30,000 bases of DNA from Symbiodinium natans. Taxonomy: Eukaryota > Sar > Dinophyceae > Suessiales > Symbiodiniaceae. Numbering within the stretch: the stretch's first letter is position 1; each line of letters starts with the position of its first letter. Of this stretch, positions 10,738 to 21,493 are shown piece after piece. The notes under the pieces were generated by a model. The model ran no database searches. It was not told the origin of the DNA and saw only the letters and a program-made list of their open reading frames with translations. The translations under genes were made by a program, and so were the position numbers. The DNA lies in NCBI GenBank assembly GCA_905221605.1, contig CAJNDS010001569.1, positions 332,501-362,500 on the forward strand. The letters run 5' to 3'.

Positions 10738-10810
10738 TTTGTTTCTCTCGCTCTCGCTCTCGCTCTCTCTCTCTCTCTGTCTCTGTCTCTTTCGCGTTCT
10801 TTCTCTCTAC
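10738..10810 (+). repeat. CT-rich microsatellite upstream of copy C
   Basis: A TTTGTTTCTCTCG-type start runs into (CT)n and ends in TTCTCTCTAC, followed by a short A run and TATATGTATATA. It lies about 190 nt before the start codon of copy C. A C14 run at 10947-10960 lies between it and the gene. Confidence 0.75.
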
Positions 10811-10994
10811 AAAAAAAGTATATATGTATATAGAGCATTTATTTGTTTACTTATTTTCATTTATTTCAGCAATTCTACGTATGTTTTCATATCTACGTAT
10901 GTTTTCATGACAACATACACACATGCAGAAGTCCGACCCTATATAACCCCCCCCCCCCCCGCCACAAGCTGAGCCCTATATGGGTGAACAAAGG

Positions 10995-13900
10995 ATGGCC
11001 CGCTCCCTCGTCTTGACCGGTGCTGTGCTCCTCTGCAGCGGCCAGGGACCAAGTTGTTGCAGGGCTCTGCGCCTGGGACCTAGGGCTTGTGTTTTAGGGT
11101 TTAGGGTTTAGGGTTTAGGGTTTAGGGGGAGGTTAATTTCCGTGGAAGTGGACCCTCAGCCCGCTAAATAGCCATGGTTTTTTGTATAGGACACCGCGCT
11201 GTCGGGATGCCGGGTTAGACTGATGTCGAGCCCTGAGCCCCAACGCCACGCGCTAAGCGCTTACGCCTCGTGGTAGGTGGGCAAAATTTCTTACGGAGTA
11301 GATTCAGGCAGCCTTCCCTTGATAGATGGCCCGAAAATGACCTTGTACCTGCACCACAAAAAGGGGCCCTTCTGGTTTTTGCGAGCCCGAACCCCGAAGC
11401 GAAATCCTTTGTCACACCCCTCCAGCGCGTCGAAAGCCCTAACCCCTACACCGCAAACCCGAATTATACCCTAAAACCCTAAGATCCTGGATTATGCCAA
11501 AAAGAAACCTTAATCCCCTAAACCCGAAGGTGCACTCTTCACGGCCTTCGTGGCTGCGCCCCGCGCTGCCCCGGCCCCGACCGCGCCCCACGCAGCCACC
11601 GCCGCCTTGAGCAGCGTGGCAGAGAAGGAAGATTTCAGGACTAAGGGTTCGGCCTTTAAGGGGTTCAGGGTTTAGGGTTTAGGGTGTAGGACCAGTGTAG
11701 GATTGGCGGTGGAAATGTGGGCTCGTGTTTTAGGGCTCGGCATTTCGAAAGCCCGTCGCAGAACTTTTTCTTTTGGACTGGACTTCCCTGATTGGAGGAC
11801 CTTCCGCGTTTCAGGTAGGGATTAAAGTTCGCTATAGTACGGTTCTTGATCCGTAAGTTCTTGGGACAGGGTTTTTCATGGTCGGGTACACAAGATTCCA
11901 GCAAGGGGGGCAAGAACCATGGAATCCTGAAAGAAGCATGTTGAGGCGCCGTGACTTTGGTGGCTCCCGAGGCAGCCCATGCGGAGGCATTTCCGAGCGG
12001 ATGCCGTAGTCAGACTTTGTGCGGACGGGTTGATGCACCACTGCAGCTTGACACGGACATGGCATCACAAGGAGAGCGTGTCAGGTTTTGGGAGAGTTAG
12101 AGCTCTACCTATTTTTATAATACGCCCTCTCCATAAGCCAGTCTGTTTATTGTTTTTTCATTGTTTTTAATGTTCTGACGGCTAGTCTGCGCTGGAGTGC
12201 TGCTTGGGTCTTTGCACGGGCTTCAGGATGAGAGCCCCAGAATAGGTTACTTTATATGGATATGTGTTTTGGTCATCAGTGTAGCTACAGGGCGCGGCGT
12301 TATGCTATTTCGATCCATGTAGAGATTGGGCCAAGATGAGGAGTAGCCTTAGCTTTCCGGCCTTGCAGGGCGGCGCCGTGTGGATCCCTGCGCTCTCGGC
12401 CATCGGCGCCGGATTCGCCATCGGCCTCGCCGCCATCGGCTCGGGCGTGGGCCAGGCTGCTTGGTTTGCGAAGCTTCTGGTGGCTGTCGGTGACTTGGTG
12501 GTAGTTCCCTGACGGTTGCTGCGCTTTCGCCCGTGAGGCATGAAAAAGGAATCAGGCAAGACAAAAGAGTACAATCACGATCACAGACTTGTCTCGACAG
12601 GGGCCCTCAAAGCTTTTAGAACAAAGCAAAGTGTGCTCACACAAGAAAAGCTCTGGTGCAGAAGTCCCTCAATGGAACCTCTTTGTGGTCAACTTGGTTT
12701 TCTTGGTACTAATGGTGCGTCCGGAAGGGAATGAAGACCTTCCCCCCCCCCAACCCAAAGCCCACAACCATGAACCCTAAACCATATGCATGCACTACAC
12801 TCGTATATTTCTGTTTTGTTCATATTCCTGTTTATAGAGGGCTTAGGACTCCGACTGGCTTAGGGTTTAATGGTCCGCAGGGAATTGCCAGCGGCCGCTG
12901 CATTGATGGCATCTCCCGCCAGCCGGAGGCCTTGTGCCACTCCCTGCTTGAAGGTTCATGGGTTGTAAGTAACCATAAGTGTCGCCCCAAAGAGGTGTCA
13001 GTCAGTTCTAAGGATAGTCACGTGCGACAGCGCCAATGAACCCCCAAGCCGGCCCTCAACCCCAAAACCATACATATGACTGTAACCAAGAACTTCCATG
13101 ACCCTCCAAGTCATGGGTTTACCAGCACACTGGGAGGTTGCGGACGACCTCCGTGGTGTGCTGCTGCTTGGCGCAAGCAGGGGCTTTGCTCCCTTTGCTC
13201 AGCCCACTCAAAGACCCAACAGCATGGAATCATCATCGGTGACTTCCGGATTGATGTCCAAGCAACTGTCCGTAATAGGCAACATATAAAATGCTCGAAA
13301 TTCTCGTGCCACCTTAGTTAATGACCAAATTAAATATTTCCTCCTGGGGTACCAGAAACACAATTTCTCGTCTGTTGCAATGGGAAGCAGGCCCTAACCC
13401 TTAAACCTGCCTGAGGGTTTCAAACCCAAGGGCCTGACCCCTAAACCCTGAAACACTAAAACCCTTAAGCCCCCTAAACCCCATCTTAGGCTGCTGTCTC
13501 TGGCCTTCATGGAGTCTTTGACCATCTACGGCCTCGTGATTGCGCTGGCGCCAGCCCCGACGTGAGAGCGGCCGACACAAGTACCCTACTAGTAGAACTT
13601 TAAACTCCGAAACCCTAAACCCTAAAACCCCAAGACCCAAAAAAGCGTAAAGTAGGTGATTCGGACTCAAAGGCTCCAGGTGTTGGGGCTTTAGGGGGTT
13701 TCGGAGGGTGCGGGCGGCTTTTCGCCAGGAATATACCCTAAACCCTAAACCCTAAACCCGAAACCCTAAACCCTAAACCAGGAATGGAGACGAAAGCCGG
13801 GCCTCGGTCACTTCGCGTCCCCAAAGCCCTGAACCCCTAGACCCCATAAATTAGGGTTTAGGGTTTAGGGTTTAGGGTTTAGGGTTTAGGGTTTAGGTAA

Positions 13901-14301
13901 GTTGCAAGGTCTTGCGCCCCGGGAGATTGGACTTGCCTCCACGTGTCCTGAGTCACATACTGCATCAGCACACGGACATGATGCTTCGGCGCCAGCCTAA
14001 ACCCCCCTAAACCCTAAACCCCAAACCCTAATACCTAAACCCCCTAAACCCTAAACCCTCATACCCTAGTACCCTAAAGCACTAAACCCGGGTTGTCAGC
14101 TGCCAAAAGTTTCAGTGCTGCCATTGGATGCCGATTCATAAAGAGTGTCACCCGAAACCCGAAACTGCCTGAGACTTCAAATTCTGTAGACTTTGAGCCT
14201 TTGCAACATCTGCAAGGCGCCCTAAACCCTACAAAGCCCCCAAGCTCTGGCATCCTGTACTTCCAAAGGTGCTCCTCTTCGCGAACCCGCTGATCAAGTG
14301 A
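10995..14301 (+). CDS. atpH: Plastid ATP synthase CF0 subunit c precursor, copy C
   Basis: Predicted exons: 10995-11040, 11530-11610, 11946-11986, 12369-12455, 12881-12928, 13137-13162, 13490-13547, 14269-14301 (420 nt, 139 residues). Presequence and mature protein match copy B; differences such as GGTGCA for GA in exon 2 and ACTTTG for TL in exon 3 are silent. All seven introns begin with GC. Intron 1 carries TTTAGGG units on its 5' side and CCCTAAA-like units on its 3' side. Intron 5 is nearly the same as in copy B apart from about 75 extra bases. The frame is intact throughout, so it is likely expressed. Confidence 0.93.
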
Positions 14302-14520
14302 GCAAGACCTCGGCGAAGCAGAGGAAGTTCTCCAGTACCGTAGCTTTAGGGGCTATAAGGGTTGAACAACAAAGAGCGGCGAAGACGAAAGATCCTCCGC
14401 CGCGAAATGTCATCGACAGGCCACTAGCCCAGTCGTTGGCAAAGGTGACACGGCGTGAGAAGGGGCAAGGAGAGCCGGCGCTGTAAGAAAGTGGCTCCTG
14501 GGTTCCTGGCCGGGCTTGGA
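14302..14520 (+). other. Conserved 3' flank of copy C, probable 3' UTR
   Basis: The post-stop segment GCGAAGCAGAGGAAGTTCTC is nearly identical to copy A, and GAAGGGGCAAGGAGAGCC recurs near 14459. The middle part (GACGAAAGATCCTCC...GTTGGCAAAG) is shared with copy A but missing from B. Confidence 0.5.
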
Positions 14521-14599
14521 AGCTCCCTACCCCACCCCCCTACCACCAAAACAACATCACCTCTCAACCCCAAGATCCTCCCTGCCCAGATGGTGCAGC

Positions 14600-15000
14600 G
14601 CATCTCCTAATCCTGCTCTTCAGGGCCCTTCCATCCGTGAAGGATGCTTTGTCGAGGCAACATGCAGGAGTCGGACTGTCCATGCCACCGCTCGCTGTCA
14701 CAAACCAACAACATTCTCTGCTGCCGCTTGGCCCAGCTTTAGCTTTTTCCTCGCCACGCCGCTCCCGCTTCCCGCACCTGCGCCAAAGTCTTCGAAGCCA
14801 CTCGGCTTTGCAGTTGCTCAAAGAATTAGCCTGAGGTTTTGGTTGAACTTATTACAACGAAAAGTCGCAAACAAGCATATTCGCTTCTCCCGAATCCTAA
14901 ACTTACCTGTAGGTGTGACCAGTAAGTTAAGGTGGTGCTAGGGCGTGTCAACAAAACCTCGGTATCGAATCAAGTAGGTTCAGGGTTCAGGGCTGTAGAA
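14600..15000 (+). other. Conserved C-D spacer block
   Basis: A shorter and more diverged form of the spacer block: TGGCCCAGCTTTAGC, TTTTTCCTCGCCACGCCGCT and GTCTTCGAAGCCACTCGGC near 14730-14810, then AATTAGCCTGAGGTTTTGG. The landmark motif of the other spacers is changed here (CGGACTGTCCATGCC). It ends in AGGTTCAGGGTTCAGGGCTG just before the CT microsatellite, as in the B spacer. Confidence 0.5.
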
Positions 15001-15009
15001 CGCTGTCCG

Positions 15010-15060
15010 TTTCTGTCTCTCTCTCTCTCTCTCTCCCTTTCTCTCGTTCTCAATGCTCCT
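15010..15060 (+). repeat. CT-rich microsatellite upstream of copy D
   Basis: GTTTCTGTCTCTCTC extends as (CT)n into CCCTTTCTCTCG. It lies about 315 nt before the start codon of copy D. The (TA)n part seen near copies B and C is reduced to TGATATATC. Confidence 0.75.
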
Positions 15061-15374
15061 CTCTAGTGATATATCTTTCTTTCTGTACCCCTTGATACAT
15101 GCACAAGTGTAGTTCAGATACTTGCGCGCACTGGGCGCAGAACCCCCGCACTAAACCCTAAACCCTGGACCCCCCCAAGCAACCCGAAACCTTGAAACTT
15201 CCAAACAGAAACTAGACCCCAAAACATCCGAAAGCACTGCGCAAAACCTCTACCCTTTGTCATAGTGGGGTAACATTTTACATCTTGAAGGGTACTTAAA
15301 CCCAGTAAGGACTAGAAATTCAAAGTTTCAATGCTATCTCAACCATGAACTCGTAAAGCCCCCCTGAGCCCAGA

Positions 15375-18300
15375 ATGGCCCGCTCCCTTGTCTTGACTGG
15401 CGCCGTGATCCTCTGCAGCGGCCAGGGGCCAAGTGCTTGTAGGGGCTGAGGGCTTGGGTTTCAGGTTTAGGGTTTAGGGTTTAGGGTTCAGGGTTTGGGC
15501 TTAGGGTTTAGGGTTCATGGTTTAGGTTTAGGTTTAGGGTTTAGGGTTAGTTTCAGGTTTTTTCGGGCTTAGGGCTGAGGGCTTGGGGTTTGGTGTACAG
15601 TCTAGCGGGCTTAGGGTGTCTAGGATTCAGGGTTCTGGGTTCAGTATTTCAGATCTGAAGTCGAGGTTGGAAGAGAGGGTCGTTGGGCAAGAGCAGATAC
15701 CTTCCCTTTATGAAATGGTCCCGAAATCTACAGTAGGCTGGTTAACAACTTAAACCCTAACCCCTAAAACCTTAAAACCCTAAAGCCTTAAAACCCTAAA
15801 ACCTTACAACCCTAAAACCCTGAAACCCCAACCACTCAAGTCCCAAACCTAAACCCTAAGGTGCGCTCTTCACGGCCTTCGTGGCCGCGCCCCGCGCCGC
15901 CCCGGCCCCAACCGCGCCCCATGCCGCCACCGCCGCCTTGAGCATCGAAGCTGAATCGAGGGTATGGGGCTTAGGGCATGGGCTTGAGGGGTTTCGGGTT
16001 TTAGGGTTTAGGTGCAATTCGCCCTAGAAAATAGAACCCCCAACTGTAGACCCTGAACTCGACATCGGTGTCGGAATGGCGGGCCCGGTGGCCCGGTGGG
16101 TTTGTGGTGGTGGATTTTGGGCTTTAGGGTTGATGAGCTTTTTTGGGTTTCAGGGTTTAGGGTTTATATGATTTTAGCATGTTAGGGTTTAGGGCTATAT
16201 GATTTTAGGATATTAGGGTTTAGGGTTTAGGCTAGGGTTATAGATTTTTGGATTTTTGAGTTTTAGGGTTCGGGGGTTGAAGGTGTTAGTGTTTAGGGTT
16301 CAGGGCATGCTGCTGATTTGCATTTGAGATCGGGCTTTTTTAGGGGGTCAAGAAAAGAGGTCGCCCCAAAAAATCAAGTATAGGGACCGAATGTCTCTTT
16401 TGGGCAGTGTATGTGCTTTTTAACCTATATTGGGGGATTGTTAAGGAACCCTAAACCCTAAACCCTAAACCCTAAACCCTAAACCCTAAACCCTAAACCC
16501 TAAACCCTAAACCCTAAACCCACGGTATTCAGACTGTTGCGATGGCAGGCGCCGCGACGCTGATCGCCCCCGCAGCTGCCCATGCCGAGGTGCCTTGACG
16601 AAGCCGGTTTGGAATGCGGGGGGTGGCTTCCGAAAATAGGGGCACCCTTCTTGGTCTAGTGTTTAGGATTTAGGGTTTAGGATTTAGGGTTTAGGGTTTT
16701 AAGTGTAGGGTTTAGGGTTTAGGGTTCCTACAAGAAGGATTCTAGTATTTGGGGTATACAATTACCCATGCCCATGTAGGCTTCGGGGCTGCTCTTGCCC
16801 CAGAAGTCTTTGTCGACACAACCAAACCTTGCTTCTCACCTATAGACCCTCAACCCTGAACCCCTAAACCCTAAACCCTATACCCTATACCCTAAATACC
16901 CTAATCCCTAAACCCTAAATCCTAAACCCTAAACCCTACAACCCTAAACCCAAGGACGGCGCCGTGTGGATCCCCGCGCTCTCCGCCATCGGCGCCGGCT
17001 TCGCGATCGGCCTCGCTGCCATCGGCTCGGGCGTGGGCCAGGCCTTGCTCCTGCGCATGGGGACGCTATGTGAGGGTTTACGATATTCGGGTTTAGGGTT
17101 TGGGGTTTGGGGTTTTAGGGGAATGAGTCTGGATGTCGATTTCAATTCTGTATTACAATCGATTTTGATACCTGCGTCCAGGTTTTCTTGATTGGGTTTG
17201 CAAATCAATTGAAATCGATGTTAATGCCTTCTTGAGTTTTGCCTCGGAGACGACTTAAAATTGATTTTAAAACCCTGGTCCAGAGTTTAAGGCTTCAGAA
17301 ACACTTGAAATCGATGTTAATTCATGTTGCTCTCTGGACCCCTTCAGAACGCATTAAAATCGATTTTAAGTGCTTCCCATTGCGAAAGCCGTAAAAATCG
17401 ATGTTAATTCATTTTGCTCTCGTTTCGCCAGGGAATTGCCAGCGGCCGCTGCATTGACGGCATCTCCCGCCAGCCTGAGGCCCGATCCCTTACCCTAAAC
17501 CCTAAACCCTAAACCCTAAACCCTAAACCCTAAACTTACTAAGGTTCAGCGCGTTTAGGCTTTCATCGGCCTTTCTAGGATGGAGGTTGTTTTTTGGGGC
17601 AGGAGCGCGGGCGGGGGGGGGGGGGGATGGCTGCTTAGGAAGTATCGGGGAGCTTACAATGTTGAGGTTTTCGTGCATAGGGCTTTTAAATACAAAATGT
17701 GGCAGCTGTCTTGTCAAGCTGAACTCGAAGGTTGCGGATGACCTCCGAGGCGTGCTGATACTTGGCTGCACAGGGGGCGCAAAAGGTTTGCGCCTGCACA
17801 TGACTACCATATCAGTACCTTGCACCACTAGAGGCTTGAAGCCAAGCCGGGAAGGGCAGGGAAGGGCATGGGCATTTTCGGAATCTTGGGTTTGGGTTGT
17901 TAAACAGTGTGCAATTTCGGGTTGAGGGTAAGTGAGATTGCGGAATATCATCTGACTGTCAGAAAACTCAATGACTGCAGCAGGTCCGAGCAATGCTCCG
18001 TAAACGAACGCCCCCCCCAGGTGTAGGAGAACCATAGCCGCCCACAAGCCCCCTTGAACAAGCCGTCGCCAGAGCATCCCGGAACAGAGTCTACTCCAAA
18101 CTTCATCCCAGGTTGTTGTCTTTGGCCTTCATGGAGTCCTTGACCATCTACGGTCTCGTGATTGCCCTGGCGCCAGCCTAAGCCTGGGTTCAGGGTGTTT
18201 AGTGCGAGATCCTAGGCCTCAATTCTGGCATCTTGTCGAAGTTCACAACCCTGGAACCCTTGCAGGTCCTTCTAAAGCTGAACCGAAAGTAAGCAACCTA

Positions 18301-18411
18301 GGCCCTTACCCCCCAAGCCCTAAACCCTCAACCCACATCATCTTGCTTGGCTTGCAACCTGTCCGGTGCACCCTTAAGGTGCTCCTCTTCGCGAACCCTC
18401 TGATCAAGTGA
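15375..18411 (+). CDS. atpH: Plastid ATP synthase CF0 subunit c precursor, copy D (divergent)
   Basis: Predicted exons: 15375-15420, 15861-15941, 16549-16589, 16955-17041, 17432-17479, 17731-17756, 18112-18169, 18379-18411 (420 nt, 139 residues). It is the most diverged of the complete copies: the presequence reads AVILCS in exon 1 and [13 protein letters not shown] in exon 3, and the mature protein starts EDGAVW instead of EGGAVW. The membrane helices and the Glu in [11 protein letters not shown] are unchanged. Five introns begin with GC, intron 3 with GT (GAG|GTGCCT) and intron 6 with GA (GTGCT|GATACT). Introns 1-3 have TTTAGGG units on the 5' side and CCCTAAA arrays on the 3' side. The frame is intact. 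Confidence 0.92.
16448..16520 (-). repeat. CCCTAAA array, about ten units
   Basis: A nearly perfect run of the C-rich telomere-type strand at the 3' end of intron 2 in copy D, about 30 nt before the exon 3 acceptor. The 5' side of the same intron (about 16150-16320) carries TTTAGGG-type units, so the ends of the transcript could pair. Confidence 0.92.
17120..17425. repeat. ATCGAT-containing tandem repeat in intron 4 of copy D
   Basis: Units of about 90 bp repeat at roughly 17210, 17306 and 17393 (last partial). Each begins with AAATCGATGTTAAT. Two full units also hold a palindrome-like TTAAAATYGATTTTAA at about 17257 and 17353. Two copies share TTCATNTTGCTCTC after the ATCGAT start. The repeat ends just before the exon 5 acceptor, where other introns have CCCTAAA. 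I do not recognise the element, and it appears nowhere else in the window. Confidence 0.75.
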
Positions 18412-18884
18412 GCTAAGACGTCGGCGAAAGTGGAGGAAGTTCTCCAATACTATCAGGGTCGGCCAAGGTACTCTCAGAAATGTGCCAGGATCTAGGCTTC
18501 TTTCTCTAGGGTGTAGGGCCGATAAGCCGCGCCGCATCCTCCACGGTGGGCTGCGCCACTGCTAGCCCAGTCGCATGTCCAAGATGAGGCAGCGCGACAA
18601 CGGAAGAGGCAAGCAGAACTCGCGCGCCAAGAACATGTGTCCGGCTTGTTGGGATGGCGAATGGCTTAAGTGAGGTTGATAATGCCAACAATTTTTGGTT
18701 TGAAGGTTGAATAGGGCTTCTGCCGGGGTTGAGAAAAATAGAACACAAGCAACAAATACAAGCACAGGCCAATCCCTAAACCCTATCTGGGACCCTCTTC
18801 ACCTACAGTTTTATGGGTTGTACCTACTCAGTAAGGGTAACTACTACTAAACTGTAGGCAAATAGAGTCCCAGTTAAGTCCTAA

Positions 18885-18952
18885 ACCCTAAACCCCAAAC
18901 CCTACACCCTACACCCTAAACCCTAAACCCTAAACCCTAAACCCTAAACCCT
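18885..18952 (-). repeat. CCCTAAA array
   Basis: About nine units, the first ones degenerate (CCCTACA, CCCCAAA), the last five perfect. It lies directly upstream of the 18953-19060 island. Confidence 0.85.
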
Positions 18953-19060
18953 AGACCGCTATCCGCAGACCTGGGGGGCCCTTCAAGGGCTCCAACCTGC
19001 TTCCCAGGCACCCAGCCCTGCAATTGCCCAAGCCGAAGCCGACGTCCCATGCAACCAATT

Positions 19061-19320
19061 GGGTTTTGGGTTTGGGTTTAGGGTTTAGGGTTTAGGGTTC
19101 AGGGTTTAGGGTTTAGGGTTTAGGGTTTAGGGTTTAGGGTTCAGGGTTCAGGGTTCAGGGTTCAGGGTTCAGGGTTCAGGGTTTGGGTTTAGGGTTCAGG
19201 GTTCAGGGTTCAGGGTTCAGGGTTCAGGGTTTAGGGTTTAGGGTTTAGGGTTTAGGGGTTAGGGTTCAGGGTTCTGGGTTAAGGGTTTAGGGTTTAGGGT
19301 TGAGGGTTTAGGCTAGGCAT
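19061..19320 (+). repeat. Mixed TTTAGGG and TTCAGGG array
   Basis: About 260 bp of heptamers in which TTTAGGG and the variant TTCAGGG form separate blocks (for example consecutive TTCAGGG units at about 19140-19180 and 19195-19228). Variant blocks of this kind arise by local duplication inside an array. It is the longest array in the window, and it is internal, so it is not a chromosome end. Confidence 0.9.
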
Positions 19321-20175
19321 AGGGTTTAGGGTTGGTGAGGGGCGTTTGGGGAGTTACGTGGGCAGTATGGGTTTCACCCGAGCTGCTGCTACCTGTCTCG
19401 AAGCTTGTACCCTGCACTCTGCTTTCGGGGTTACCATTCTTTCAGAAGAAGCTTGGCATCAATTCAGGGTATATACGCCTTCTAGGTAGGGCACCATGCT
19501 TCTGAGCGCAGACAGAAGCAGCTCTTGCTACCTATCGGCTCAGCTTCGGTGCCGTCCCGCAGCTGCGCCCGAAGCATCTCAAGACCCTTGGCCGGTTTGG
19601 GGGGTTTAGGGTTCCGGCTGGTGGTCGAAAATCCACAAAGTCTGTCTTTAGTGAAGTGGTCGGCGCTTGAGGAGTTTCAGGCGTACAGGGAGTTTAGAGT
19701 TCAAGGTTAGGGAGTCTAGGGTTTAGTATTTAGGGAGTTGAGGATTTCGGGCGCGGGGATTTTAGGGCTTAGGGAGTCTAGGCATTTCTCTGCAATGAAG
19801 AAGCCCTGAGTCCAAGCCTGCCCCAAAGCCAGGTCCTAAACAGCTAAGGCCTTGGGCCCTAAACCCCCCAAGAACCCTAAACCCCCCTAGAAGATCCTAA
19901 AGCCCTGAGACCCCAGAGACCCCAAGCCCAACATTTTGCAGCTTGGGCTGTGGGCCCATCTGAAAAGCTTTCTAAAAATGCCATTTGCCCAAGCAAAACC
20001 CCCTAAAGCATATTCTTCCTTAGCAGGGTACTATAGAGATTTTTTATCTTAGAAGCCACCCAAAAAGCAACGATAATCTTCCTTAGAAGGACAATCTAGA
20101 GAACAAATTGTCTTTTTTCTTTGTTTAATATTCAACTGGGGTGAACATAAACAAGTAGTGGCGAAGCACCTGAGG

Positions 20176-21493
20176 ATGGCCCGCTCCCTCGTTTTGACGG
20201 GTGCTGTGCTCTTCTGCAGCGGCCCGGGGGCCCACTTCCTTGCAGTTTTTTGGGGCTTTGGGGTCGTAACGTCTTTGTAATTTGGGGTTTTGGGGGGTTT
20301 AGGGCTTAGGGTTTAGGGTTTAGGGTTCTAGGTTTTTGAGGTATGGAGTTGCAGGGTTTTGGGTTTGGGGGTTCCAGGTTCTCAGGAGCCAGCCCGGGCA
20401 CAGATGGTTCCCTTAACCTCCCTGCCAATGGGCACCCTAAACCCTCAACCCTCAACCCTAAACTTTAAACCCAAAGCCCGATAAACCTGAAACTAAACCC
20501 TAAACCCTAAACCCTAAACCCTAAGCCTTGAAACTCCCTCGGCCCTGAATCCCAACCCCTAAGTAAACCCAAGAACCCTAAAGCTCTAAAGCCTCAAGCC
20601 CAAAACCCTCAAATCCTAAAACCCTAAACCCTAACCTATACCTGATAAAGCCTCCAAACCCTTTAAACCCTAAAGCCCTAAACACAAAAACCCGAAACAC
20701 CCCCAAACTCCAGCGCGCTCCAGACGCAGAAGCCCTAAACCCAAAAAACCTAAGAATCTAAAACCCGAAAGCCCCGAGGCACGCTCTTCACGGCCTTTGT
20801 GGCCACGCCGCGCGCCGCCCCGGCTCCCCCCGCGGCAACCGCAGCCCTGAGCAGCGTGTCTGAAAGGGAGGGGGTTTTGGGGCGAACTTAAGGAAGGCTT
20901 CCGAAGAGTCGTGAAGCCTCAAACGCTAAACCCTTTCGTGCGGATTCCTGTACCCGACCTCTACTCCAGGAAGGACTCCACCAAAGGCTTCCCTAAACCT
21001 CCTTCGCTTCGGCTTTAGGGTTGAGGGCCCGCTTGGGGCCCTAAACCCTAAACAACCCGAACAAGCCCGAAAACCCTCAACCCCAAACCCCCAACCCGAA
21101 TTAAAAGTCCTAAACCCCAAGCCCTAAATAACCCCAAAGCCGAAAACCACCCTAACTCAAAGCCCAAAACCCCCAACCCTAAATCCTTCAAACCCCCTAA
21201 AACCCTCCAAGAACCTCCCAAAACCCCCTAAAACCCCTTAAAACATCCTAAAACCCCCTAAAACCTCCTAAAACCCCTGAAAACCCCCTGAAAACCGTTT
21301 TTGGTGTTCGCCGTAGGGTTTGCGAGGAGGATGCGGCTTGCGACCTTCAGGCCAGAAGCAAACTGACGCCCAAAAACCCTAAACTCCTAAGCCCTCAACC
21401 CCAACACCATGAGCAGATGGACCCGTGTTCTCCGTCACGGCACCTGTGGCCACAGGAGGCGCCAAGACGCTGGCGGCAAATGAGGCAGCCGAG
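20176..21493 (+). CDS. atpH-type plastid presequence exons, copy E
   Basis: Predicted exons: 20176-20221, 20779-20850, 21459-21493. They are homologous to exons 1-3 of the atpH copies and encode [15 protein letters not shown], then GTLFTAFVATPRAAP..., then AKTLAANEAAE. Compared with A-D, exon 2 lacks 9 nt and exon 3 lacks 6 nt, both multiples of three, and GC donors are kept, so the frame has been preserved as if under selection. The AHA cleavage-like site is replaced by EAAE. Atp exons 4-8 are not found downstream: I looked for the [28 protein letters not shown] and LLFANPLIK coding sequences. It is either a truncated copy or the presequence of another protein. Confidence 0.7.

Larger units (their letters stand above)
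18412..20175. other. D-E spacer
   Basis: The first 25 nt after the stop of copy D keep the shared 3' flank (GTCGGCGAAAGTGGAGGAAG), and a weak relative of the second shared segment follows near 18600. The rest is different from the other spacers. It holds two telomere-type arrays separated by a GC-rich island (18953-19060), then mostly degenerate TTTAGGG and CCCTAAA sequence to copy E. The pyrimidine-rich spacer block is not clearly present. No gene could be supported. Confidence 0.5.

Noticed and set aside
10553-10972. 139-residue open frame upstream of copy C
   Set aside because: Much of it is the translated (CT)n tract (SLSLSLSL), with no conserved counterpart before copies B or D.
14516-14941. 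141-residue open frame in the C-D spacer
   Set aside because: The underlying DNA block is shared with two other spacers, but indels there shift the frame, so the protein is not conserved.
17523-18077. 184-residue open frame on the minus strand, the longest in the window
   Set aside because: It runs antisense through intron 5, exon 6 and intron 6 of atpH copy D, ends in repeat sequence and shows no family feature; it is not kept in the other copies.
505-18411. Plastid-genome or bacterial origin of the ATP synthase genes
   Set aside because: The genes have targeting presequences, seven introns each and no neighbouring atp operon genes, all of which point to nuclear DNA.
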